Positions 1 through 7,787 of a stretch of 46,555 bases of DNA are shown here, one piece after another. Made by a program: the position numbers and the translations under genes. The stretch covers positions 1 through 46,555 of the forward strand of contig JBFGNS010000011.1 in NCBI GenBank assembly GCA_041574955.1, read 5' to 3'. Source of the stretch: CALZJC01 sp041574955 (GTDB lineage Bacteria > Acidobacteriota > Thermoanaerobaculia > Multivoradales > JAHEKO01). The stretch's first letter is position 1; the number at the start of each line of letters is the position of its first letter. The notes beneath the pieces are model-generated. The model saw only the letters and a list, made by a program, of their open reading frames with translations. It did not search any database and was not told the origin of the DNA.

Positions 1-1
1 C

Positions 2-784
2 AACGGCGACTTCACCTCGGCCGTCTCCCGCAACACGCTCTCGAGCATCGATTTCGACGTCACGGGCTGCGTCATGTTCACCGCCCCGGACCTCATCGTC
101 GAGGCGCCGTCCACCGACGACCCCGCGGTGACGCCGGGCCAGGGTTTCACCCTCTCCGCCACCGTCAGGAATCAGGGGGGCCGGGCGTGCGACGTCTCGA
201 CGCTGACCTGGTACCGCTCCGACGACAACGCCGTGATCTCGACCTTCGACACCGAGATCGGCACCGACGCCGTCGGTCTGCTGCTGGCCGGCGAGACGTC
301 GCCCGAGAGCCTGGCCACTTCGATCCCGAGCGAGGGCACCTACTGGCTCGGCGCCTGCATCGACCCGATCCACGGCGAGTCGCTGCCCAACAACCAGTGC
401 TCGACCGGCGTCAAGGTCGTGGTCGGCCAGTCGTGCGGCGCGGTGACGGTCGCCGACCTGACCGTCGCCAGCATGACCACCTTCCAGGCGTGCGGCGAGC
501 TGACCGGCGGGCCGGCGCTCGAGGTCACCACGCCGCTCGGCGCCGCCTTCTACGGCGGCGAGACGGTGCGCTTCGTCGACGGTTTCAGCGTGGCGGCCGG
601 CGCCGAGATGACGGCCGGCGTCTGCGGCCAGAACCTGTGCGCCGCCGGGGCCGAGACGCTGGCGGCGAGCTGCCACCCGTGCGTGCAGAGCGTCTGTGCG
701 GTGGACCCGGTCTGCTGCACCGATCCGTGGGATGCCGAGTGCGTGGAGCTGGTGCAGAGCGCCTGCGAGCTGGTCTGCCCCTAG
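2..784 (+). CDS. Secreted protein with CARDB-like domain and Cys-rich C-terminus (5' partial)
   Basis: The reading frame is open from the left edge, so the N-terminus is missing; 260 residues are visible. Residues about 28-140 look like a CARDB/Ig-like adhesion module (a 'TPGQGFTLSATVRNQGG' stretch with alternating beta-strand pattern). A second small domain follows, and the last 45 residues are Cys-rich with the pattern VCAVDPVCCTDPWDAECV, a tail I associate with large secreted proteins of myxobacteria, planctomycetes and acidobacteria. The cysteines are probably disulfide-paired outside the cytoplasm. Substrate or partner is unknown. It likely belongs to a much larger extracellular protein, possibly a protease or adhesin whose catalytic part lies outside the window. 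Confidence 0.75.
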   Translation, partial: NGDFTSAVSRNTLSSIDFDVTGCVMFTAPDLIVEAPSTDDPAVTPGQGFTLSATVRNQGGRACDVSTLTWYRSDDNAVISTFDTEIGTDAVGLLLAGETSPESLATSIPSEGTYWLGACIDPIHGESLPNNQCSTGVKVVVGQSCGAVTVADLTVASMTTFQACGELTGGPALEVTTPLGAAFYGGETVRFVDGFSVAAGAEMTAGVCGQNLCAAGAETLAASCHPCVQSVCAVDPVCCTDPWDAECVELVQSACELVCP

Positions 785-881
785 CTCGGCAGGCTGCCGG
801 CGGGCCGCCAGCCGGCGCCGCGAGGGCTCGGCTCGCCCGGTTGCGGCGCCGGGCGCTCCACGCGGTAGATCCCGGTCCGCC

Positions 882-1517
882 TCATGCCGGTGCCGCCGCG
901 CCCCGGTAGTTGAAGCTGGCGGGCCGCCAGCCGGGGAGGTACGCCGTCTCGAGGTCGAGCAGCCGGAAGCCGCCCGCCGCGATCAGCGCCGGGATCTCCC
1001 GGTTCAGGTTGCAGCCGCCGCCGAGCCGGCGCCACAGCGGGTTGACGCGGTCCTGCCACCGCCGCACGCCGGGGTCGGGCGCCGCGCCGTGCTCGCAGAA
1101 CAGCAGCTCGCCACCCGGCGCCAGCACCCGGGCCATCAGCCGGAGCGCGCCCACGGGGTCGGCGAGCGAGCACAGGGTATAGGTCACGACCACCGTGTCC
1201 ACGCTGCCGTCGGCGAGCGGCGTCTCCTCGACCGGCGACTCGAGCAGCTCCACCGTGAATGGAGCCGCCGCCGCCTGCCGTGCGGCCATCACGCGCAGCT
1301 CGGGCGACGGCTCGAGCCCCCACAACCGGCTGACGCGGCGGGCGTCGTAGAACGGCAGGTTGAGCCCAGAGCCCAGACCGACCTCGAGCACACGTCCACG
1401 GGCGCGCGGAACCACCTTTTCGCGCTGCCGGCCGACTGGCTTGCTGCCGCAGGCGAGGTGGATGATGCGCGGCAGGAGGTGACGCTGATACCAGCCCATC
1501 GGCGAGCCCACGGTCAT
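882..1517 (-). CDS. Class I SAM-dependent methyltransferase
   Basis: A 211-residue Rossmann-fold methyltransferase of the UbiE/phospholipid N-methyltransferase-like group. Motif I is VLEVGLGSGLNLPFYD (about residue 40), the acidic motif II area is LWGLEPSPEL, and post-I/motif IV is VDTVVVTYTLCSLAD; the N-terminal GWYQRHLLPRIIHLACG is typical of a family of small methyltransferases whose substrate is unknown. I chose the ATG at 1517 because homology-like sequence begins there and a GAGAGG lies upstream; an in-frame ATG at 1553 would add 12 unremarkable residues. It is divergent from the PNPOx-like gene at 1751. Substrate cannot be read from the sequence. Confidence 0.85.
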   Translation of the reverse strand: MTVGSPMGWYQRHLLPRIIHLACGSKPVGRQREKVVPRARGRVLEVGLGSGLNLPFYDARRVSRLWGLEPSPELRVMAARQAAAAPFTVELLESPVEETPLADGSVDTVVVTYTLCSLADPVGALRLMARVLAPGGELLFCEHGAAPDPGVRRWQDRVNPLWRRLGGGCNLNREIPALIAAGGFRLLDLETAYLPGWRPASFNYRGAAAPA

Positions 1518-1750
1518 TGTAGCGGGTGCCTCTCGCCCCAGCCGGCGGCTCATGCCGTCGCTTCCCGAGCTGTCCCGTGGGGTGGTGCCTGTCTCTCTCG
1601 CGGCGGTGTGGGCGCGACTGTTAGGCTGGCGCTGTCTCTGTCGAGCGGTTTTCACTCTCCGGGCGTCGACGCCGGGGTAAAGCAAGCCGACCGCCGTGCG
1701 GTGCCTCGCCGCCCGTCGCGCTGCAGGAACACGACCAAGGAGGCCACGAC

Positions 1751-2260
1751 ATGACAGCCCTCGATCCCGTGGCGCACTGGAGCGGAATCCGGCGGGTGTT
1801 CGCCGCCGCCTTCTCGAGCAGCTTCCACTTTGCCATCGCCACCGTGGGGAGCGACGGCGAACCGTGGGTCACGCCGATCGGCTCGGTGCTGCTCACCGAG
1901 CCGGGGCGCGGTTTCTATTTCGAGGAGTTCCCTACCCGTCTGCCGCGCAACCTGCGGCGCGACCCGCGGGTGGTGATCCTCGGCGTCAACAGCAGCCGCC
2001 TGTTCTGGTTGCGGGCGCTGTTCCGGGGGCGGTTCCCGGCGCCGCCGGCCATCCGGCTGCGCGGTCGCGTCGTCGGCGCGCCGCGGGATGCCACCGACCG
2101 TGAGCTGGCCCTGTGGCAGCGGCGGGTGCGGGTGCTGCGCGCCCTGCGCGGCTACGACCTGCTGTGGGGACGTCTGCGCCGCGTGCGCGATCTCGAGATC
2201 GACGCCGCCGAGCCGGTGGTGATCGGCTCCATGACGGACGGCTTGTGGTCGGCGCGCTAG
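1751..2260 (+). CDS. Pyridoxamine 5'-phosphate oxidase-like flavoprotein
   Basis: A 169-residue split-barrel FMN-binding protein of the PNPOx-like superfamily. The N-terminal strand segment HFAIATVGSDGEPWVTPIGS and the following FEEFPTRLPRNLRRDPRVVI are the characteristic first strands that hold FMN in this fold. The family contains oxidases, heme-binding and F420-binding members, so the reaction is not assignable. The start is well supported by AAGGAGG at about 1736-1742, 8 nt before ATG. It is monocistronic: the methyltransferase upstream diverges and the next gene converges. Confidence 0.8.
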   Translation: MTALDPVAHWSGIRRVFAAAFSSSFHFAIATVGSDGEPWVTPIGSVLLTEPGRGFYFEEFPTRLPRNLRRDPRVVILGVNSSRLFWLRALFRGRFPAPPAIRLRGRVVGAPRDATDRELALWQRRVRVLRALRGYDLLWGRLRRVRDLEIDAAEPVVIGSMTDGLWSAR

Positions 2261-2359
2261 GCGTCGCGCGGCAGGGTTTCCACGCGACTCGGCGTCTCCA
2301 AGCTGCGGTGCGAAGCGGCGGTGACCGCGCGGCTCCGGCAAGCGGATGGCCGACCCCGT

Positions 2360-2788
2360 CTAGCCGCTTTCCCGCAGGGCGAGCAGCCGCGCCTGCTGGC
2401 TCTCCTCCAGCAGGTTCTTGAGCCGGATTGCGAGCGCCAGGTGGCGTTGCTTGATGCGGGCCTCGAGCTCCATCACCCGTCCGGCGGCGGCGAGCGCGGC
2501 GGCCTCGTCGACGCGCGGGCGGTCGAGCAGCCGCTTGAGCTCCTCGGCGTGCTCGGCCAGCTCCATCTGAGCCGGCAGGAACTCGGCCTGGGCGCGAGTG
2601 ACCTCGCCGATCAGGGTGCGCCGCTGCTCCTGCGACAGGGCGATGGCGGTCTGGTGGCGGATGATCTCCTCGGGAGCGAACAGCCGGCCGGCGAACGGGT
2701 CGTCTCGGGCGGCGGGCGGGGCGGTCTGGGCGGCGGCGGCCGCTACCAGCAGGCCGCCGAGGGCGAGGGTGGCGAGAACGGTTCTCAT
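2360..2788 (-). CDS. Exported Spy/CpxP-like periplasmic protein
   Basis: A 142-residue protein with a signal peptide (MRTVLATLALGGLLVAAAAAQ) and a wholly alpha-helical mature part rich in Glu, Arg, Leu and Gln. The pattern ALSQEQRRTLIGEVTRAQAE followed by long amphipathic helices resembles the LTxxQ family of Spy/CpxP chaperones and periplasmic heavy-metal sensors. The start at 2788 has AGGAGAT 7 nt upstream; the open frame extends further up but without signal-peptide sense. It lies 4 bp after the anti-sigma gene, so it is the last gene of the ECF operon (3798-2360) and likely a target or modulator of that envelope-stress circuit. Function as chaperone or metal sensor is inference. Confidence 0.75.
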   Translation of the reverse strand: MRTVLATLALGGLLVAAAAAQTAPPAARDDPFAGRLFAPEEIIRHQTAIALSQEQRRTLIGEVTRAQAEFLPAQMELAEHAEELKRLLDRPRVDEAAALAAAGRVMELEARIKQRHLALAIRLKNLLEESQQARLLALRESG

Positions 2789-2792
2789 GGCG

Positions 2793-3281
2793 TCATCTCC
2801 TGTGGGAATCCGGCGGATCGGAGCCGGGTGGGGTGGGATCGACAAGACCGGGCGCGGACGGGCCGGCATCGAAGTGGCCGCCTGCGGGATCGAGGAGCTC
2901 GGGTGCGAGAGCCCACGGCTCGGGGGCGGCGAGAGGCCACTCCGCCGGCGCCTCGAGCCACTCGCGGCCGGGGGTGGCGAGCAGGAAGTCGAGCGGCGCC
3001 TGCCAGTCGTCGAGCGCGGCGGCGATGGTCAGCGCGCGGTCGAGCTCGCTGCCGCGGTGGCCGCCCACCGTCCACAGGGCGGCGGTGACGGTCAGCGCCA
3101 GCGCGACGGCGGCGGCGGCGAGCCCGCGGCCGGCGCGGTAGCGGGTGGGCGGCCGGCGGGCGGCAGCCGCCCGCGCCCAGACGCGCCCGAACGCCGGCGT
3201 GCGCCGGCGGGTCGCTCGATGGGCCTCGGTCAGGACGCCCTTGAGGAGCTCGCGCTCGCGCCGCTCTTCATTCATCGTCAT
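2793..3281 (-). CDS. Putative membrane anti-sigma factor
   Basis: A 162-residue protein with a basic cytoplasmic N-terminus (about 45 residues, Arg-rich), one membrane segment (GLAAAAVALALTVTAALWTV) and a Pro/Asp-rich periplasmic tail of about 85 residues. It starts inside the end of the ECF sigma gene (14-bp overlap; a second ATG at 3275 is also possible), the arrangement typical for sigma/anti-sigma pairs. No HxxxCxxC zinc motif is present, so assignment rests on position and topology rather than on a recognised anti-sigma domain. Confidence 0.6.
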   Translation of the reverse strand: MTMNEERRERELLKGVLTEAHRATRRRTPAFGRVWARAAAARRPPTRYRAGRGLAAAAVALALTVTAALWTVGGHRGSELDRALTIAAALDDWQAPLDFLLATPGREWLEAPAEWPLAAPEPWALAPELLDPAGGHFDAGPSAPGLVDPTPPGSDPPDSHRR

Positions 3282-3798
3282 TCTCCGGTGTCAGGGCCGC
3301 CAGCAACCTGGTCTTGCCGCGGGCGTAGTGGACGCGCGCCGAGCCGACTCCGATGGCCAGCACCGCCGCCGCCTCGGCGACCGTCAGGTCGTGGTAGAAG
3401 ACCAGCTCGAGCACCTGCCGCTGGCGTCGGCTCAGGCGGCCGAGGGCGGCGCGTATCCTCCGGGCGCGCTCGCCGACTGCCGCCTCGTGGTGCGGGCCGG
3501 CGGAGTCGGCGCGCACCTCCCGTGCACCGGCCTCGCGCCGGCGCCAGAGGAGCAGCTTCGCCTGCCGCAGCCGCCGGCGCCGGGCGCGCTCGACGGCCGT
3601 CCTGCGCACCACCGAGAAGAACCAGGTCTTGAGCGACGAGCGGCCGGCGAAGCGGGCGCGACGCTCGAGCACCTTGAGGTACGCACTCTGCAGCACCTCC
3701 TCGGCCTCGGCCGGGTCGCCGTGGCAGCAGACCACGGCCCAGGCGAAGCTCGCTGGATGGAGCTGCTCCAGGCCGCGCTGGACGTCTTCGGCCGCCAT
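3268..3798 (-). CDS. ECF-type RNA polymerase sigma factor
   Basis: A 176-residue sigma-70 family factor. Region 2 is about residues 10-75 (DPAEAEEVLQSAYLKVLERR, then SLKTWFFSVVRRTAVERARR for 2.3/2.4) and region 4 about 115-170 (LGRLSRRQRQVLELVFYHDL followed by the helix-turn-helix TVAEAAAVLAIGVGSARVHY). The open frame runs much further upstream but that part is the shadow of the beta-propeller gene; the ATG at 3798 is the first sensible start. TACACT at 3809-3814 sits 10 nt before it, suggesting its own promoter with little or no leader. It overlaps the putative anti-sigma gene. Confidence 0.88.
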   Translation of the reverse strand: MAAEDVQRGLEQLHPASFAWAVVCCHGDPAEAEEVLQSAYLKVLERRARFAGRSSLKTWFFSVVRRTAVERARRRRLRQAKLLLWRRREAGAREVRADSAGPHHEAAVGERARRIRAALGRLSRRQRQVLELVFYHDLTVAEAAAVLAIGVGSARVHYARGKTRLLAALTPENDDE

Positions 3799-3836
3799 CG
3801 GCCGAGCCAGTGTAGCCGTCGCCGGCACTGTGCTGG

Positions 3837-5045
3837 TCAGGGGTGGACACCGGTGGCGTGCAGCCGGAAGACGACGCTGGGGTCCGACGGGTCGATCTCG
3901 GTGCGGACGAACAGCACGCCGGTCGACGACGCCGGGTCGTAGGCGCACAGGCCCGGCCCGAGCCCGGAGCTGTCGGACGAGCGGAGGTCGGCGCGCACCA
4001 CCGGCCGGCCCGCCCGATCGCGGCGCAACCGGGGCGGATCGAGCGACTCGAGCTCGAGCGCCCGGCAGCCCAGGTGGCGCTCGCGCGGCCGCAGCCGCTT
4101 CGGGGTGACCAGCAGCAGCAGGCTGCCGTCGCGCGAGCGGGCCACGTCGGCCTGGGTCAGCACGTGGCCGCCGAGCCGCCGGGCGTCGCGGCTGGTGGTC
4201 AGCCGGCCGCGCCAGCTCCAATCGAGCTGGTCGATCGGCCCCCGGCCGTCGGTGGCGAAGACGCCGAGAAACTCGGCGGCCGCGTCGCGCACGCCGGTGC
4301 GCCGGTCGATCACCAGGCACTGGGCGACCAGGTAGAGGGTGCCGTCCAGCGCGTAGAGCGCCGGCTCGGTCCACAGCGAGCAGCGTGCCAGCGCGGGGTC
4401 GAGCGTCGACAGGTCGAGGTCGGGTCGCCAGGCCGGGTGGGTCAGCGGGGCGCCGAGCCGTGCCTCGCGGCCGCCCAGCCCGCGCGGCTGGCCGGCGCGC
4501 GACAGCCGGAAATGGACGCTGGCGGGGCGGCGGCCCTCCTCGCCGAAAGGCTGGAAGTAGCGCAGGTGGAGCCCGAACCAGCGGCTCCCCGCACCGCCGT
4601 CGAGCGGCGCCAGGGTCGAGACCTCGTGCACCGAGACCCCCGGGCCGCCCGGCGGCGCCGGGTCGAGCTCGCCGCGCGAGGCGGCGAGGCGCCGCTCGAA
4701 CCGCCAGCTCGCGCCGCCGTCGGCGCTCGACGCCAGGTGGATGCTGACCGCCAGCTCGGGGCTCGGCCAGGGGTGGATGCCGAGGTAGGAGTAGGACAGC
4801 CAGAGGCGACCGGTGGCCGGGTCCCGGCGGATCGACGGGTCGCCGTAGCCACGGAACGGGCTCCAGCCGAGACCGGGCAGCTCGAACGGGGGATCGCCGG
4901 CGATCACCAGCTCGGGGCAGGAGGGGTCGTCGGCGCGGCAGTCGAGGCGCAGCGGCGGAGCGCCGGCGCTGGCCGTGGCGGAGAGCAGCAGCAGCGCCAT
5001 CAGCGTTGCGAGCGGCGTGAGGTTGCGGGTCTGTGTCGGCGTCAT
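3837..5045 (-). CDS. Exported sialidase-like beta-propeller protein, function unknown
   Basis: A 402-residue exported protein. The signal peptide is residues 1-27 (LATLMALLLLSATASA). The mature part has repeated motifs of BNR/glycosidase-type propellers, for example GYGDPSIRRDPATGRLWLSY and SSADGGASWRFERR, which are Asp-box-like. Cysteines at two N-terminal and two C-terminal places may pair. Catalytic residues of sialidases are not identifiable, so it may be only a fold relative. AGGAGA precedes the ATG at 5045. It lies 38 bp upstream of the ECF sigma gene in the same direction and may be cotranscribed with it. Confidence 0.75.
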   Translation of the reverse strand: MTPTQTRNLTPLATLMALLLLSATASAGAPPLRLDCRADDPSCPELVIAGDPPFELPGLGWSPFRGYGDPSIRRDPATGRLWLSYSYLGIHPWPSPELAVSIHLASSADGGASWRFERRLAASRGELDPAPPGGPGVSVHEVSTLAPLDGGAGSRWFGLHLRYFQPFGEEGRRPASVHFRLSRAGQPRGLGGREARLGAPLTHPAWRPDLDLSTLDPALARCSLWTEPALYALDGTLYLVAQCLVIDRRTGVRDAAAEFLGVFATDGRGPIDQLDWSWRGRLTTSRDARRLGGHVLTQADVARSRDGSLLLLVTPKRLRPRERHLGCRALELESLDPPRLRRDRAGRPVVRADLRSSDSSGLGPGLCAYDPASSTGVLFVRTEIDPSDPSVVFRLHATGVHP

Positions 5046-5421
5046 GGCGGTCTCCTCGGGGGACGGCGCGTGGGCGCTGCGGGCGGTGTCGGGGGGTTGG
5101 TGCGGCGAGCGCGCCGGCCGTATGACAGCGGCACGCCGGCGGGGCGCGGAGCGGCGCTGGCGCCGTCTGCTCTACGGCGCACGGCGCGTCCCACGGTTCC
5201 GGCCCCAGCACCGCCGGCGTGCTGGTGGTGGCCGGCTGGCCGGGCGGCCACCCCGCGGGCCGGCTAGCGGACGATCGGACCGTTGCCGGCCGGGCTGCCG
5301 ACGGTGTGGGAGCTCATCGGCCCGATCGAGACCGTTCTGCCCGCGATGGCCGGGGCCGACCGTCTACTGCCAGCAGCCGCCGCGGCGCGCGGCGAAGCCG
5401 TCGTCACGGGCCACCCGGGTG
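5046..5421 (+). other. Intergenic stretch without a recognisable gene
   Basis: About 376 bases between the start of the beta-propeller gene and the end of the dienelactone hydrolase gene. Short open frames exist on both strands but none has a convincing ribosome-binding site or familiar protein pattern. The part next to 5045 must hold the promoter of the propeller gene; I could not pick a convincing -35/-10 pair. The stretch 5283-5400 reads as a reasonable peptide but ends without domain features, so a decayed gene is possible and unproven. Confidence 0.4.
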
Positions 5422-6237
5422 CTACAGCTCGCCCAGCAACCGGCGCCAGCGCTGCCAGGCCTGCTCACGCGCCCGACGGTTTTCCGGGCTGGCGTCGCCC
5501 CTCTCGCCGCTGCGCATGAAGCCGTGGCCGGCGCCGTCGTAGACCACCGGCTCGTAGGTCTTGCCGGCCGCGCGCATGCGCTCGGCGGTGGCCTCGACGG
5601 TGGCGGTGACCCGCGCGTCGTCTCCGCCATAGAAGCCGTACACCGGGCAGGAGATGCGCGCCAGCAGCTCGGGCTCCTCGGGGGCGGTGCCGTAGAACGG
5701 AAAGGCGGCGGCGAGGTCGTCGCGCTGGGTGGCGAACAGGAAGCTCTGCCGGCCGCCCCAGCAGAAGCCGCCGACGACCAGCCGGCCGTCGGCGGCCGGC
5801 AGCGTCTTGGCGTAGTCGGCGACGGCGTCGAGGTCGGCGGTCACCTGCTCCTGGACGAGCCGGTAGATGGCGTCGCGGGCGGCGTTGGAGTCGGGGAAGT
5901 CGCTGGTCTTGCCGCCGCCCGGCGCCATGCCGGACAGCAGGTCGGGGGCGAGCGCTATGTAGCCCGCCTCCGCCATCTGGTCGGCGACGCCACGCACCCA
6001 GTCGGTCAGGCCGCGGTTCTCGTGGATCAGGATCACCGCCGGTGCCTTGCGGTCGACCTCGGGGTAGACCACGAAGACCTGCACGCTTCTGCCGTCGCGC
6101 TCGACCGCGACCCACTCGTGGTGGCGGGGCGAGGCGTTCAGACGTTCGACCGAGGGGTCTTGCGCGGCGGCGGCTGCCGCCGCGACCATCCAGCCGGCGG
6201 TCAGGACGGGGATCCATGGAGATGGGCTGCTCATCAT
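5422..6237 (-). CDS. Exported dienelactone hydrolase family protein
   Basis: A 271-residue alpha/beta hydrolase with a short N-terminal signal/hydrophobic segment (VLTAGWMVAAAAAAAQ). The family triad is visible: nucleophile Cys159 in GGFCWGG, Asp in GFYGGDDARV (206/207) and His238 in GAGHGF; the oxyanion region is IHENRGL. Dienelactone hydrolases open lactones in chloroaromatic catabolism, but exported members like this one usually have unknown ester substrates. Three ATGs are clustered; I chose 6237 because GGAGG lies 7 nt upstream, while the ATG at 6243 is almost fused to it. Neighbouring NSS transporter is on the same strand 112 bp upstream. Confidence 0.85.
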   Translation of the reverse strand: MMSSPSPWIPVLTAGWMVAAAAAAAQDPSVERLNASPRHHEWVAVERDGRSVQVFVVYPEVDRKAPAVILIHENRGLTDWVRGVADQMAEAGYIALAPDLLSGMAPGGGKTSDFPDSNAARDAIYRLVQEQVTADLDAVADYAKTLPAADGRLVVGGFCWGGRQSFLFATQRDDLAAAFPFYGTAPEEPELLARISCPVYGFYGGDDARVTATVEATAERMRAAGKTYEPVVYDGAGHGFMRSGERGDASPENRRAREQAWQRWRRLLGEL

Positions 6238-6349
6238 CGGCATTCCTCCCGGCTGGTTTCGGTGGGATTCTACCCGGCGGCGCCGCGCTCTCCGTCCACC
6301 CGGCCGCCCCAGGCCCGGCCTCGCACGGTCGCCGGGGAAGAAGGTCCGG

Positions 6350-7714
6350 CTAGACGACCCCGACAGCGTGCAACAGCACCGCGACGATGGCCAGCGGCAC
6401 CAGGTAACGCAGGACCAGCAGCCAGGCGCGGTAAATGCGCTCGGGCACGCTGGTGCCGAACTCGGCACGGCGGACCGTGTCGTCCAGCCGCCAGGCGACG
6501 AACAGCGCCATGCCCAGCCCGCCGATCGGCATCAGCCAGTTGGAGGCCAGTCCCGAGACCAGGGTGAACCAGTCGGCGCCCAGGCGCTCGGCCATGCCGG
6601 CGCCGAACAGCCGGGTGCCACCGGTGAGCGCCGACGGCACCGCCAGCAGGGTGATCCCGCAGCCGGCGGTCAGCGTGGCGCGGCGCCGGCTCCAGCCGCG
6701 CTCGTCTACGAAGTAGGCGGTGGCCACCTCGAGCAGCGAGATGGCGCTGGTGAGGGCCGCGAACACCAGCAGGAAGAAGAACACCGCCGCCAGCAGGCTG
6801 CCGCCCGGCATCTGCGCGAACGCCGCCGGCAGGGTGCTGAAGATCAGCCCGGGTCCCTGCGCCGGCTCGAGGCCGAAGGCGAAGATCACCGGGAAGATCA
6901 CCAGGCACGCGGCCAGCGCGATGAGGGTGTCGAACACCGTCACCACCACCGAGTCGCGAACGATGCGGGCGTCGGGTCCGAGGTAGCTGCCGTAGGTCAG
7001 CAGCCCCCCCATGCCGACGCTCAGGGTGAAGAAGGCGTGACCCAGCGCCTCCAGCACGCCGGCGGGGGTGAGCTCGCCGGCGTGCAGCCCGAAGACGAAA
7101 CCGGCGCCCTCGACGAAGCCGGGCAGCGCAGCCGCGCGCCCCACCAGCACCAGCAGCAGGACGCCGAGGGCCGGCATCAGGATGCGCGACCAGCGCTCGA
7201 GTCCGCGGCGCACGCCGCCCGCCACCACGCCCATGGTGAGCGTCATGAACGCCACCACCCACAGCAGGTTGAGCGGAATGTCGGCGTTGACCGCGGCGAA
7301 CGCCGCCTGTACCTCGGCCGCCGTGCGGCCCGCCAGTGAGCCGGTCACCGACAGGAAGGCGTAGTGCAGGGTCCAGCCGGCGACCACGGCGTAGAACGAC
7401 AGGATCAGGTAGGCGGCCACCACCCCCATCCAGCCGAGCCCCGCCCACGGCGTCCTCTGGCCGGCCAGCCGGCGGAAGGCGGTGACGTTGGAGCGCCCGG
7501 CGGCGCGCCCGATCAGGATCTCGACGATCATGATCGGCAGCCCGACGAGCGCGATGCACACCAGGTAGATGAGCACGAACAGGCCGCCGCCGTTCTCGCC
7601 GGTGATGTAGGGGAACCGCCAGACGTTGCCCAGCCCGACGGCCGAGCCGCTGGCCGCCAGCACGAAGCCGACCCGGCTGGCCCAGGAGCCGCGGTCGCTC
7701 GCCGGGGCGGTCAC
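6350..7714 (-). CDS. Sodium-dependent transporter, NSS (LeuT/MhsT-like) family
   Basis: A 454-residue polytopic inner-membrane symporter that takes up amino acids or related amines with Na+. TM1 carries the family signature GSAVGLGNVWRFPYITGENG with the unwound GLGN segment that binds Na+ and substrate; TM6 is AFFTLSVGMGGLLTYGSYL with the matching break. About 11 membrane segments are visible, as in many bacterial NSS members that lack TM12. The start is GTG at 7714 with GGGAGA upstream. It follows the sulfatase-like gene by 73 bp on the same strand. The substrate cannot be read from sequence. Confidence 0.92.
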   Translation of the reverse strand: MTAPASDRGSWASRVGFVLAASGSAVGLGNVWRFPYITGENGGGLFVLIYLVCIALVGLPIMIVEILIGRAAGRSNVTAFRRLAGQRTPWAGLGWMGVVAAYLILSFYAVVAGWTLHYAFLSVTGSLAGRTAAEVQAAFAAVNADIPLNLLWVVAFMTLTMGVVAGGVRRGLERWSRILMPALGVLLLVLVGRAAALPGFVEGAGFVFGLHAGELTPAGVLEALGHAFFTLSVGMGGLLTYGSYLGPDARIVRDSVVVTVFDTLIALAACLVIFPVIFAFGLEPAQGPGLIFSTLPAAFAQMPGGSLLAAVFFFLLVFAALTSAISLLEVATAYFVDERGWSRRRATLTAGCGITLLAVPSALTGGTRLFGAGMAERLGADWFTLVSGLASNWLMPIGGLGMALFVAWRLDDTVRRAEFGTSVPERIYRAWLLVLRYLVPLAIVAVLLHAVGVV

Positions 7715-7787
7715 GCCGCCGGTCTCCCGGGCGCGGCCGGCGGTCGCCGGTCGATCGATGGGGCGGGAGCGCCGCCGGGGTGGGCCA

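Noticed and set aside
3268..5211. A 647-codon frame suggesting a large N-terminal extension of the first ECF sigma factor
   Set aside because: The extension is antisense-like shadow sequence of the exported propeller gene in another frame; sigma homology begins at the ATG at 3798.
5283..5519. A small plus-strand frame opposite the end of the dienelactone hydrolase gene
   Set aside because: No ribosome-binding site, no recognisable domain, and half of it is antisense to a well-supported gene.
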